Source of the DNA: Myroides pelagicus
GTDB taxonomy: Bacteria > Bacteroidota > Bacteroidia > Flavobacteriales > Flavobacteriaceae
Length of the DNA stretch: 64,000 nucleotides
Reading direction: 5' to 3'
Assembly: GCF_009711055.1 (NCBI RefSeq)
Contig: NZ_WMJY01000001.1
Coordinates: 124,001-188,000, forward strand
Shown here: positions 41,528 to 50,753 of the stretch, one piece after another
Position numbering within the stretch: the first letter of the stretch is position 1
How the letters are laid out: each line of letters begins with the position of its first letter
Translations under genes and position numbers: made by a program
The notes under the pieces: generated by a model
The model's input: the letters and a program-made list of their open reading frames with translations, nothing else
The model's database searches: none
Told to the model about the DNA's origin: nothing

Positions 41528-41830
41528 TTAAACTAAGCGTTCGGGAGGGGGCAATAGGATATCAAACTCTTGTGATTCATACACGAGTTTTAATTGAGAG
41601 AAGTTTTTAACCAAGCCTTCACTAGCATCTAACAAATCTAAACCATGAAAATTAGATAAGTTCCATAGATGCCCATGGTTCTCTTCTTCAGCACTTGTGA
41701 TAGGCTTTTTATTCTCTTCAGAAATATTCACCGCAGGTATTTCCAAGTCAATACCAGCAAACACCGCAATAGTGGGCGTTGCAAGGAAATTCACGAAGAA
41801 TAACAATACGATTAGTGATACATATTTCAT
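41528..41830 (-). CDS. Small hypothetical exported protein
   Basis: In this 100-aa protein the N-terminal 25 residues are a signal peptide (MKYVSLIVLLFFVNFLATPT, then IAVFAG). The mature part is acidic with His and Leu-rich segments (NHGHLWNLSNFHGLDLLDAS) and ends PPPERLV. It stands alone between two longer gaps. No family is recognised. Confidence 0.55.
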   Translation of the reverse strand: MKYVSLIVLLFFVNFLATPTIAVFAGIDLEIPAVNISEENKKPITSAEEENHGHLWNLSNFHGLDLLDASEGLVKNFSQLKLVYESQEFDILLPPPERLV

Positions 41831-41967
41831 ACCACAAAAATATTTTATTTCTGAAATCTACCAATATTTCACTTGTTAATTTTGCTATAAAAAAGTAGTT
41901 TTACTACTAAGACGTTTCTCGTTACACAAGACTTTGATGCGAGTAACCATTGGCATATTAGTCAACT

Positions 41968-42573
41968 TTACAGTCGCTTTATTCTCTTTGCTTTCTTATT
42001 TAGTCGATAAGAAAGTCCTAGTCCTACAATGACTCCTATCAAATGACCTTGCCAGGATACACCTGAATCTACCAAACTTGGGAATATACCGTAAAGTAAA
42101 CTACCATAGATTATAGCGATCACAACAGACACTATGACTAAAATTAAATCACGCAAGAATATCCCACTAAAGAAAAGATAGCTAGCTAACATATAGATTA
42201 GGCCACTTGCTCCTATATGACAACTATAAACACCTGTCTTGAAATACGCAAAATCAGGTAACAACCACAAGAGTATCCCAGATATCAACCAACCCAAAAT
42301 AAGTACAGTATATGCCTGTCTCTTATAGAATACAAACAATAGCGTATTCAATATAAATAGAGGAAGCGTATTACTAATGATATGATTGAGATTACCGTGT
42401 AAAAGCGGACTTAGAAAAATCCCCTTAATCCCCTCTATACGCCAAGGGATAACACCATAGCAATGCGTAAACAAACCAAGAGATTGCAATCCAAATACAA
42501 ACCAAACAATACCTACCAAGGTTAAAGATGAATAAATGTCTGTCGTTTTAATTTGTATTGTTTTTCGGTTCAT
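41968..42573 (-). CDS. Rhomboid-family intramembrane serine protease
   Basis: The 201-aa protein has six predicted membrane spans. Family motifs are GNLNHIISNTLPLFIL (actual LHGNLNHIISNT; the HxxxN oxyanion helix), the catalytic Ser in HIGASGLIYML and catalytic His in WQGHLIGVIVGLGLS. Both members of the Ser-His dyad are present. It cleaves membrane proteins within the bilayer; the substrate is unknown. Confidence 0.92.
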   Translation of the reverse strand: MNRKTIQIKTTDIYSSLTLVGIVWFVFGLQSLGLFTHCYGVIPWRIEGIKGIFLSPLLHGNLNHIISNTLPLFILNTLLFVFYKRQAYTVLILGWLISGILLWLLPDFAYFKTGVYSCHIGASGLIYMLASYLFFSGIFLRDLILVIVSVVIAIIYGSLLYGIFPSLVDSGVSWQGHLIGVIVGLGLSYRLNKKAKRIKRL

Positions 42574-42625
42574 ACAGTACTCGTGATAATATTAACTTAT
42601 CCTAAAAGTACAATATATTTAAACA

Positions 42626-42667
42626 AAAAGAAAGAAATGTGGTGTATCCAACATTTCTTTCCTTTTT
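42626..42667. terminator. Terminator downstream of the polysaccharide gene cluster
   Basis: AAAGAAATGT and ACATTTCTTT form a 10-bp stem with a 10-base loop; T-rich tracts on both strands allow bidirectional use. It follows the glycosyltransferase stop on the minus strand. Confidence 0.7.
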
Positions 42668-42670
42668 ACC

Positions 42671-43630
42671 TTAGTGTTTCACAAAAGACTTATATATCTT
42701 TATGAATGCATTGAAGTTAATTCTCGCTAATGAATAAAACAAATAATACTTATATTTATAATGCTTTATATATTTCAAATCACTAATATACTTTCTAAAG
42801 ATGTCTTCTCTTTCATTAACTAACGACATTCTAATTATACTAAAAGCCTTCGAACCCAGTAATTTTTGCTTCATCTTTTCCTTATCTCCCTTATAGTATT
42901 TATCTAGAAAATACATACGACAAGTATTAACTGCCTCTTCAAAGTCAATCATTTTATTTAAATCTTTCGAATGACTTGCAGACTCATTTAAAATACGGTA
43001 GACAGAAGAAATAAAAGGCATATACTTTAACTTTCCTCTAGTAGCAGCAAATAGCCAAATAGAATAATCACCAAATGGCAATCCCTTTAAATCTAAATAA
43101 TCTGTTTGCAAATATTCCTCTAATAGACTTTTTCTTAAACATACCGTTAATGTAAAAATTCTATTTTTAACTAATAAATCTTCAAATCCTTCTATCTGTT
43201 GGGTACGTTGTAATTCAAGATTTCCTGTTTTCTGTGTATAGTATTGAGCATCTGTATAGACAAGATTATAATCAGGATTAGATTCTAAAAAATCTACTTG
43301 CTTTTGTAGTTTTAAAGTATCTGTCCAATAATCATCACCTTCACATATAGCAATATACTTCCCTTTGGCTCGAGAAAAATTAAAAGATACACTTGGGCTT
43401 ATTCCTTGAGAGTATTGATTCTTCGATTGTAAAATAGGTTTAATAATTAAAGGGTACATCTCGTGATATTCTCTTATTATTTTTTGTGTATCATCAGAAG
43501 AAGCATCATCGTGAATCAACACTTCAAACTTAAAGTTACATTGCTGGTTCATTATCCCTTCCAAACACTTTCCTATATATTCGGCATGATTAAAAGTAAC
43601 ACATGATATAGTCACCATTATTTCATTCAT
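42671..43630 (-). CDS. Family 2 glycosyltransferase
   Basis: The 319-aa GT-A fold protein has MVTISCVTFNHAEYIGKCLE at the N-terminus, 'EVLIHDDASSDDTQKIIREY' for nucleotide-sugar binding, and the DxD-like ICEGDDYWTD. It contains no membrane span, so it should act at the inner face of the cytoplasmic membrane on a lipid-linked glycan. It overlaps the GNAT gene by 8 bases in the polysaccharide cluster. Confidence 0.93.
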   Translation of the reverse strand: MNEIMVTISCVTFNHAEYIGKCLEGIMNQQCNFKFEVLIHDDASSDDTQKIIREYHEMYPLIIKPILQSKNQYSQGISPSVSFNFSRAKGKYIAICEGDDYWTDTLKLQKQVDFLESNPDYNLVYTDAQYYTQKTGNLELQRTQQIEGFEDLLVKNRIFTLTVCLRKSLLEEYLQTDYLDLKGLPFGDYSIWLFAATRGKLKYMPFISSVYRILNESASHSKDLNKMIDFEEAVNTCRMYFLDKYYKGDKEKMKQKLLGSKAFSIIRMSLVNEREDIFRKYISDLKYIKHYKYKYYLFYSLARINFNAFIKIYKSFVKH

Positions 43631-44156
43631 AAAAATCGCTTTTTAGGATTGAAAAACTTATCAAATCTATAAAATGTCCATTTCTAAAAATAGCTTCCCT
43701 TAATATCCCTTCTTGTATAAAACCAATCTTTTTCATTGCACTCAAAGATCTTTGATTAGTTGCTAATACATTTGCAGACACTCGATTAATACCAAGCTGC
43801 TGAAAAACATAGTGTAGTAATTGCAATACTGCTTCCTTAGCATACCCTTTACCTCTAGCATTAGATTCTCCAATCATATACCCCATGATTCCAGTTCTAT
43901 TTATATAATTAATATTTGTTAAATAAACTAAACCTATGAGTCTTCCTGAATCTTTCTCAATAACTGCTAATCTAACTTCTTTGCCTTTATTGTGGTTTTC
44001 AATTGAATTAATAATCCATTGTCTTTCACTTTCTAAGTTAGAATATCTTACCTGAGACACAACACCTTGTTTATAAACTTCATCTTGTCTCCATTGATAA
44101 GTAACTACGCTGTCTTCAATACTTAAAGCTCTTAAATAAACTTTACTTTCATTCAT
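43623..44156 (-). CDS. GNAT-family N-acetyltransferase, sugar-cluster type
   Basis: The 177-aa RimJ/RimL-like acetyltransferase has the acetyl-CoA loop 'MGYMIGESNARGKGYAKEAV' and 'NRVSANVLATNQRSLSAMKK'. Together with the DegT aminotransferase in the same operon it probably N-acetylates an amino-deoxysugar nucleotide. It overlaps both neighbours by 8 bases, which shows tight coupling. Confidence 0.9.
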   Translation of the reverse strand: MNESKVYLRALSIEDSVVTYQWRQDEVYKQGVVSQVRYSNLESERQWIINSIENHNKGKEVRLAVIEKDSGRLIGLVYLTNINYINRTGIMGYMIGESNARGKGYAKEAVLQLLHYVFQQLGINRVSANVLATNQRSLSAMKKIGFIQEGILREAIFRNGHFIDLISFSILKSDFYE

Positions 44157-45345
44157 AAATAATATTTATATATTTTGAAGGATTATTATAAAACACCTTC
44201 ATTAAATCTTTTGTCTTGAATTTTAAAATCAAAATACCTATAGTATGATTAGAACCATTAAACGGTTTTATCTTACAGCCTTCTTTTAGGTATAAGTGTT
44301 CTTCTATTATTTCTATTTCATTACTAAACCTATACTCTATAGAGTGAAAAATACCTTCTCGATTTGAATGTATTGCGTAATAACCAAAACCTTCCGATAC
44401 TTTAGGGATTTCTTTCCTGTTATCCAAATTACTATCCTCCATCAAACAAGCTGTTAAAGCTAAATCTACTAAACTAATTCCTGTTAAGTATTCTATTGTT
44501 TGTGGTATATAATTCCCTCCATTTCGAGGACCTATTTCCATCAAGTAAATACATCCTTTACTATCTATCATTACCTCTAAATTAAAAGAAAGATTGCTTA
44601 CTCCTAGAAGTGTCAAAGCTCTATTTATTTCATCTTTAATAAGTTTTTGATACTTAGAATCTATATCCGAAGGAAATGCCATACCTGAAGGGACATATGG
44701 ATTTACATCAAAATCCACATATTGATCCCCAAAGCAAACAAATTCTAATCTATCTTTACCAAAAAATCCATCACCGCCAATCTGACAACCTATTTTGTTT
44801 ATAAATTCCTCAACTATAATTATACCATTTCGTGAAAAACTCTTAGCATAATAAAAAGCTTGTTCAAATTCTGCTTGATTATTTATTTTAATCACTCCCT
44901 TACTACCTGAAGAATCTACAGGCTTTACCATTAGTGGAAAACTCCAATCTTTAAAATTAAAGTCCAAAATATTCAGACCGTATTGAGTCTTTGGAACATT
45001 AAAACCATTCTCATTAAGAAACTTTCTCCACAGATGCTTTTTCCCCAAAATTTCAATACTCTTTAATGGTGAAGTCTGTAACCCCAATATCGTAGCGACA
45101 TATGCTGCTGTAGGAGCTCCCGGATCAGAAGCATAGGCTAAAATACCATCTATAGTTAATAAAGTTGCTAATGACAGAACTGCTTCTTTATCAGTAGTAC
45201 TAACATTATAGTATTCATCACTATAGAAATGTCCAGGATTATTAGGTAAATAATCAGCTGTAATTACATAATAGCCCTTTTCTTTCGCCCTTTTTATCGC
45301 AGGCACTTGAGCATAACTTCCTCCTAAAAAAAGTATTTTTCTCAT
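44149..45345 (-). CDS. ATP-grasp ligase of the polysaccharide cluster
   Basis: The 398-aa protein shows a pre-ATP-grasp start KILFLGGSYAQVPAIKRAKE, an ATP-grasp core with LMVKPVDSSGSKGVIKI, 'IIVEEFINKIGCQIGGDGFF' and the metal-binding 'YLMEIGPRNGGNYIPQTI'. Such enzymes form amide or peptide-like bonds through acyl phosphates. Between DegT and GNAT genes it may attach an amino acid or acyl group to an amino sugar. The substrate cannot be read from the sequence. Confidence 0.88.
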   Translation of the reverse strand: MRKILFLGGSYAQVPAIKRAKEKGYYVITADYLPNNPGHFYSDEYYNVSTTDKEAVLSLATLLTIDGILAYASDPGAPTAAYVATILGLQTSPLKSIEILGKKHLWRKFLNENGFNVPKTQYGLNILDFNFKDWSFPLMVKPVDSSGSKGVIKINNQAEFEQAFYYAKSFSRNGIIIVEEFINKIGCQIGGDGFFGKDRLEFVCFGDQYVDFDVNPYVPSGMAFPSDIDSKYQKLIKDEINRALTLLGVSNLSFNLEVMIDSKGCIYLMEIGPRNGGNYIPQTIEYLTGISLVDLALTACLMEDSNLDNRKEIPKVSEGFGYYAIHSNREGIFHSIEYRFSNEIEIIEEHLYLKEGCKIKPFNGSNHTIGILILKFKTKDLMKVFYNNPSKYINIIYE

Positions 45346-45346
45346 T

Positions 45347-46423
45347 TTAATTGATCCTATTCATTATTCCACATATTCGCTCTACCTCTTCTTCAGTCAA
45401 ATCATAATAAAAAGGCAGACAAATAACTCTCTTAGCAATATCTTCTGTAACCACAAACTCTTGCTTGGGCAAATAGGGTAATGCAGATGCTAAAGAAGGG
45501 TAAAAATATCGACGAACGTGTATATCATCTTTTAACAATGCTTCCCTTACAGCTAATAACAATTCCTCACTCTCTAATACTATTGGATAATAAGGAAAAT
45601 TCATTGTTGCACCTGCTCTCCAACAAGGTTGTACAGCTGGAAAACTCGCTAAGCCTTTAGTATATGCATCGTATAGTTTCTTACGCTTTTCAATAATAGA
45701 ATCAATATACTTTAAATTTGCAATTCCCATAGCTGCATGCATCTCTGAGTTCTTCCCATTTATCCCTAGATCTGAGAACTTATCAAAGCCAGCTATTCCA
45801 AAATTTCTAATGTGCTTTAATCTCGTATTTAGCTCTTTATCATTCGTTACTATAAATCCCCCTTCAGTACTGTGATACAATTTTGTGGCGTGTAACGAAC
45901 AAGTAGAAATATCTCCATATTCAAAAATAGATTTACCTTTATATTTCACACCAAAAGCGTGTGCTCCATCGTAAATTACTTTTAGATTATTTTTTTTTGC
46001 AATAGCATCTATTGCCTCTATATCACATGGATTACCATAAACATGAGTAGCCAATATAGCTACTGTATCTTTTGTAATTGCTTGTTCTATCTTGGTTGAG
46101 TCAATAGTTAAACTATCTTTTTCAATATCAACAAACACAGGAGTACACCCCTCCCATACAATAGTACTAGTTGTTGCAACAAATGAAAAAGGAGTTGTAA
46201 TAATCTCTCCTTTTAATCCTAGTGCCTTAATAGCCATTTGTAATGCTATTGTGCCATTTGTTACAAACAATAGATTACTAACTGCTAATCGACTTTGTAA
46301 CTTCTCCTCAAGCTTCACAGCTAATGGCCCCATATTGGTTAACCATTGGCGCTCCCATATACCTGCTATCAACGATTGATATTCATCAATCGGTGGTAGA
46401 AACGGTTTAACAACTGGAATCAT
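45347..46423 (-). CDS. DegT/DnrJ/EryC1/StrS sugar aminotransferase
   Basis: The ATG at 46423 ([20 protein letters not shown]) is used; the frame continues 38 codons upstream into rfbA, which is implausible. It overlaps the rfbA stop by one base (TAATG). The 358-aa PLP enzyme has 'NGTIALQMAIKALGLKGEII', 'VIYDGAHAFGVKYKGKS' and the PLP-lysine in CSLHATKLYHSTEGG. With RfbA and RfbB upstream it should aminate dTDP-4-keto-6-deoxyglucose (VioA/FdtB/QdtB-like). Confidence 0.92.
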   Translation of the reverse strand: MIPVVKPFLPPIDEYQSLIAGIWERQWLTNMGPLAVKLEEKLQSRLAVSNLLFVTNGTIALQMAIKALGLKGEIITTPFSFVATTSTIVWEGCTPVFVDIEKDSLTIDSTKIEQAITKDTVAILATHVYGNPCDIEAIDAIAKKNNLKVIYDGAHAFGVKYKGKSIFEYGDISTCSLHATKLYHSTEGGFIVTNDKELNTRLKHIRNFGIAGFDKFSDLGINGKNSEMHAAMGIANLKYIDSIIEKRKKLYDAYTKGLASFPAVQPCWRAGATMNFPYYPIVLESEELLLAVREALLKDDIHVRRYFYPSLASALPYLPKQEFVVTEDIAKRVICLPFYYDLTEEEVERICGIMNRIN

Positions 46424-47292
46424 TATAAAAATCTTTTCTTTATATACTCGTAATAATCTCCTTTTAACCCCTGAATGGATTGAGCCACATCTTGCTTTGA
46501 AACCCAGCGATACGTTAAAGCTATCTCCTCTAAACACGCAATTTTCAGGCTTGTTCGCTTTTCTACTGCTTTTACAAACTCTGTAGCTTCGGTTAACGAT
46601 TCATGTGTTCCTGTATCTAACCAAGCAAAGCCGCGACTCATGGTCTGCACTTTTAATTCATCTTTTGACAGATACGCTTGATTAACTGTAGTTATTTCCA
46701 ACTCCCCTCTATCTGACGGTTTTACGCCTTTTGCCATCTCAACAACTGAGTTTGGATAAAAATACAATCCTACTACAGCATAATTTGATTTAGGTACAGC
46801 TGGCTTTTCTATTATACTCAACACGTTTCCATCTGCATCAAACTCTGCTACTCCATATCGTTCTGGATCATTTACATAATAGCCAAACACAACTGCTTTT
46901 CTCTCTTCTACCACTGTAGCTACGGACTGCATCAACAACTTCTGCAAACCTGCTCCATAAAATATATTATCACCCAATACTAGACATACATCATCGTCTC
47001 CGATAAACTCCTCTCCTATGATAAAAGCCTGTGCTAATCCATCTGGACTAGGCTGCTCAGTGTACTGTATAGAAAGCCCCAATTGTCGCCCATCACCAAA
47101 TAACTTTTTAAAGTTTGGCAAATCATGGGGTGTTGATATAATTAACACCTCTCTTATCCCTGCCAACATTAATACGGATAGTGGATAGTAAATCATCGGC
47201 TTATCATAGATAGGCAATAGCTGCTTAGATACTGCTAAAGTAAGAGGATGTAATCGCGTACCTGATCCACCTGCTAATATTATTCCTTTCAT
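46423..47292 (-). CDS. rfbA: Glucose-1-phosphate thymidylyltransferase
   Basis: The 289-aa nucleotidyltransferase has the signature [20 protein letters not shown], '[20 protein letters not shown]', '[15 protein letters not shown]' and '[15 protein letters not shown]'. It makes dTDP-glucose, the entry to dTDP-deoxysugars. Length and motifs are canonical for RfbA/RmlA. It is placed after rfbB in the operon. Confidence 0.96.
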   Translation of the reverse strand: MKGIILAGGSGTRLHPLTLAVSKQLLPIYDKPMIYYPLSVLMLAGIREVLIISTPHDLPNFKKLFGDGRQLGLSIQYTEQPSPDGLAQAFIIGEEFIGDDDVCLVLGDNIFYGAGLQKLLMQSVATVVEERKAVVFGYYVNDPERYGVAEFDADGNVLSIIEKPAVPKSNYAVVGLYFYPNSVVEMAKGVKPSDRGELEITTVNQAYLSKDELKVQTMSRGFAWLDTGTHESLTEATEFVKAVEKRTSLKIACLEEIALTYRWVSKQDVAQSIQGLKGDYYEYIKKRFL

Positions 47293-47374
47293 ATTCTTAA
47301 AAGTGATCAGTGACCTGTAATCAGTGATCTCTATTTCTATATTTGTTACTTAATTTTTATTTAGTGATCTGTAA
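47293..47374. repeat. AGTGATC-rich short repeats between rfbB and rfbA
   Basis: The 82-base gap contains several near-copies of AGTGATC(A/T)GTRATC (for example at 47308-47330 and 47362-47382). They look like a small degenerate direct/inverted repeat set. The role is unknown; replication slippage or an RNA structure are possible. Confidence 0.4.
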
Positions 47375-48427
47375 TCACTCACCACTATACTGCTCATTAT
47401 AGTAATCAGTATAAGCTCCACTTGTCACATTGTTCAGCCACTCTTGATTATTCATATACCACTCAATAGTCTTAGCCAATCCTTCTGGAAAGGTTACTGA
47501 TGGTGCCCACCCTAGTTCTTGATTAATCTTTGTAGCATCAATGGCGTATCGCAAATCATGACCTGGTCTATCCTTGACATACGTGATAAGCTCTTCACTC
47601 TCTCCAGGCGTTCTCTCTAAGACCTTATCCATCTGTCTGCACAATTCTCGTACCAAATCTATGTTTTGCCACTCATTAAATCCTCCGATATTATAGGTCT
47701 CTGCGTTTGCTCCTTTGTGAAATACGTCATCTATCGCTCTTGCATGATCTATCACGTATAACCAATCTCGTGTATATCTGCCATCACCATAGATAGGCAA
47801 CGGTTTTTGATGAATGATATTGTGAATACACAAAGGAATTAACTTCTCAGGGAAGTGATTTGGACCATAGTTGTTAGAGCAGTTACTTACCACATAAGGC
47901 ATTCCATACGTCTCTCCATAAGCACGTACAAAGTGATCCGAACTCGCTTTAGAAGCAGAATAAGGAGAATTAGGATCATAAGCTGTCGTCTCTGTAAATA
48001 AGCCTGTCTCTCCCAATGTTCCGTACACTTCATCTGTACTAACATGATAAAAGCGCTTGCCTTCCCAATTATTTTGCCATAAAGTCTTGAATGCTTGTAA
48101 TAAATTAACTGTTCCCAATACATTAGTACGGACAAATGCTAAGGGATCCGTGATCGAACGATCTACGTGAGATTCTGCTGCTAAGTGTATCACTGCTTCA
48201 AACTGCTGCTTTTGGAACAATTCATGTATAAAACGCTCATCTGTTATATCTGCTTTTACAAAAGTATAGTTGGAAGCTTTTTCTATATCTCTCAAATTCT
48301 CTAAGTTACCCGCATAGGTCAAGGCATCTAAATTGTAAATTTGATACATTGGGTACTTATTGACAAATTGTCTTACAACGTGAGAGCCAATAAACCCAGC
48401 TCCTCCTGTGATGATTATTTTTTTCAT
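47375..48427 (-). CDS. rfbB: dTDP-glucose 4,6-dehydratase
   Basis: The 350-aa extended SDR has NAD motif IITGGAGFIGSHVVRQFV, 'HLAAESHVDRSI', catalytic Tyr/Lys in SPYSASKASSDH, and Thr-Asp-Glu in HVSTDEVYGTLG. It converts dTDP-glucose to the 4-keto-6-deoxy intermediate. It is first in the operon. No rfbC or rfbD follows, so the product is directed to the aminotransferase rather than to rhamnose in this locus. Confidence 0.96.
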   Translation of the reverse strand: MKKIIITGGAGFIGSHVVRQFVNKYPMYQIYNLDALTYAGNLENLRDIEKASNYTFVKADITDERFIHELFQKQQFEAVIHLAAESHVDRSITDPLAFVRTNVLGTVNLLQAFKTLWQNNWEGKRFYHVSTDEVYGTLGETGLFTETTAYDPNSPYSASKASSDHFVRAYGETYGMPYVVSNCSNNYGPNHFPEKLIPLCIHNIIHQKPLPIYGDGRYTRDWLYVIDHARAIDDVFHKGANAETYNIGGFNEWQNIDLVRELCRQMDKVLERTPGESEELITYVKDRPGHDLRYAIDATKINQELGWAPSVTFPEGLAKTIEWYMNNQEWLNNVTSGAYTDYYNEQYSGE

Positions 48428-49040
48428 AAATTGATTCTCTTTCTTGTTATTGCTCTAGGAGATTCATAGCTTCTTTCTCTTTACTTTAATACAGGTAATT
48501 TAAGCTTTCATTACCCATGTAAAGTATTAATTATACTACAAAGTTAAATCATTAAAGACAGAAAGACTATTTCTTTCTATCTTACTTAACATCGACCTGA
48601 TAAAGAAACCCTATCCATTCAAGTATCAATAGACTACCAACCTTCTAATACTTAAAATGCTAACAAACATTTCCCTTTACGTTCAATAATAACTTTTGCA
48701 CTGATTAGAATAGCACTTGTGTACAATATTCCAAAGATCGTTTACTACACTACTGTATTAACTTAGTACAAAGTTCTATAGAAAATAACCCCCTTCGATT
48801 GAATAGGGGTACTATCTCCTAATAAATCCTATATCTTCCTTCTTTGAACCTACTACTCTCCATGTCTGTCTATAGTTCTTAAAATTGCTATTAAGCCTTT
48901 TTCATTCGCCTATCCTGCATATCTCACCTTGTCCAAACCTTGTTTAACCAAAAAAAAGCTGCCCAAATACAGGGCAGCTTTCATACGAAAAAAATTATAA
49001 ATAGAAGAAATTAGCCTTTTACAAAGTAGGGACTAATGTG
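48428..49040. other. Intergenic region between the Kdp locus and the polysaccharide operon
   Basis: The 613 bases contain the terminator of the Kdp/histidine-kinase operon (48950-48981) and presumably the rfbB promoter near the left end. No gene, repeat or further hairpin was recognised. Confidence 0.5.
48950..48981 (-). terminator. Terminator of the kdp - sensor operon
   Basis: AAAGCTGCCC and GGGCAGCTTT (10-bp stem) are followed by an eight-T run on the minus strand, about 60 bases after the histidine kinase stop. Confidence 0.88.
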
Positions 49041-50753
49041 CTATTGATGATTAAATGTAAGTACAAACTCGCTACCTACACCATACTCACTATACACGTT
49101 AATACTCCCTCTTTGCGCTTCCATTATTTCCTTACTGATTGATAGGCCTAGCCCTGTCCCTTCTTTATGAGTACCTGGTACTCTAAAGTATCGGTCAAAT
49201 ACTCTACCTAAATACTCAGGTGGTATCCCTATTCCCTCGTCTTTAACTTTGATAATGGTTTGATCTTTATTTTGTACCACATTAACTTCAACTACAGAAG
49301 CATCGTGAGAGTAGTTAATCGCATTCGCAATTAAATTAGTCAATACCCAGGTAGTCTTTTCTGCATCAATTCGTACAGGTGTAATTAATGAAGGTAAATC
49401 AATGTGCAGTTGAATGTTCTTTTGCTCAGCTTGGGTATGGTTGGCTTCTAAAGCATATTGCACAATACTAGCCAATTCACTAGGTTGCATATTCATAGCT
49501 ATCTTCCCGCTTTCTACTTGAGTAAGGTTCAGCAACTCTGACGTGATTTTCAACAATCGTTTTGCATCGTCTTGAATGCTGTCAATAAGCGTTGTCTGCT
49601 CCTGATTAAGCGTACCGATACGTTCATTTTTAAGTAGTTGAAGACTCATCTTCATCGAGGATATTGGTGTTTTGAACTCATGAGATACTGTAGCAATAAA
49701 GCGAGTCTTTGCCGCGTCTAATTCCTTAAAGGCAGTAATATTTTTTAATATAATAACGTGTCCCACCAATTCCTTAGCTATTTCACCAGTTGGTGTGATT
49801 GATATGTGCAAAAACTGTCTATCAAAGTAGCTCTCTTTTTCCTCGTGAATGACTTTTAGAGGCTCCTTTCCTGTTTGATCCATATCCATCTCTTGTAAGA
49901 GCATACGCATCAAATCGTTGTGTAGTGCTATATCCTTACTACTTTTGCCTACCATCTCAGACTCAGACAATCCAAGCACCTTACACGCTTGTTCATTGAC
50001 AAAGATAACCTGCATGTTTTCGTCAATACCAATCACTACATCACTCATATTATTGATTAGAGCTTCGATTCGCTTCTTCTGTCGCATTAACTTGGCTAAA
50101 TGACTATTGTTATACTCTTCCAACTTTTGAGCCATTGTATTAAAAGACAAAGCTAAATCACCAAACTCATCATTCTTATCTAAAAATACGCGTTCCTTAT
50201 AGTTGCTACTTGCGATTTGCCGAATACTCTCTGTCAATTTTTGAATAGGATCCGCAATATTCGAAGGCAAGTTTATCAATAGTCCTAAACCAATCACAAA
50301 GCAGGCCGTACCCGCTATAGCAATCCAGATTGTAGCCTGTATCGCAGTATTATTTGCCAACTCACTCTTGAGTTCAATGGCTTTCATATTCATATCCATG
50401 ACCTCGATCAGCCATTCTCTGATCTGCAATAGGTCTTTGGATTGTTGTCCGTCTTCTTTATACTTGGTGAAATACTTGCGCAGGGTCTGGTTGAGTTGTT
50501 CTTCGCCTACTTCAGTAGCATTAGCTTCTTGATTTCTCAATTGTTCTTCAAATTGAATCAGATGACTATCCCCTGGTTTATCCAACGCGCGTAACATACT
50601 CTTGGCATACAAGAGCGAATTGTAATTATCGTGTAAAATGTTGCGCGTATCCACCTTTAAAAAATGGATATAGATCAGCCCTACTGCACCCAAAAAGATA
50701 ATAAGGGAAAAAAGTAGTCCTAAACCTAGGTTTAATTTAGTTTTAATTCTCAT
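49041..50753 (-). CDS. Sensor histidine kinase (transmitter half of a split KdpD system)
   Basis: The 570-aa protein has two membrane spans (about 8-28 and 140-162) flanking a small periplasmic domain. They are followed by HAMP (about 163-215), PAS (about 228-340), HisKA with VSHEFKTPISSMKMSL, and HATPase with NLIANAINYS, DEGIGIPPE and GTGLGLSISKEIME. It overlaps the KdpD-N gene by 4 bases (ATGA). In proteobacteria these parts are one KdpD protein, while here sensor and kinase are separate chains. The cognate regulator is probably the sigma-54 protein at 60062. Confidence 0.9.
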   Translation of the reverse strand: MRIKTKLNLGLGLLFSLIIFLGAVGLIYIHFLKVDTRNILHDNYNSLLYAKSMLRALDKPGDSHLIQFEEQLRNQEANATEVGEEQLNQTLRKYFTKYKEDGQQSKDLLQIREWLIEVMDMNMKAIELKSELANNTAIQATIWIAIAGTACFVIGLGLLINLPSNIADPIQKLTESIRQIASSNYKERVFLDKNDEFGDLALSFNTMAQKLEEYNNSHLAKLMRQKKRIEALINNMSDVVIGIDENMQVIFVNEQACKVLGLSESEMVGKSSKDIALHNDLMRMLLQEMDMDQTGKEPLKVIHEEKESYFDRQFLHISITPTGEIAKELVGHVIILKNITAFKELDAAKTRFIATVSHEFKTPISSMKMSLQLLKNERIGTLNQEQTTLIDSIQDDAKRLLKITSELLNLTQVESGKIAMNMQPSELASIVQYALEANHTQAEQKNIQLHIDLPSLITPVRIDAEKTTWVLTNLIANAINYSHDASVVEVNVVQNKDQTIIKVKDEGIGIPPEYLGRVFDRYFRVPGTHKEGTGLGLSISKEIMEAQRGSINVYSEYGVGSEFVLTFNHQ

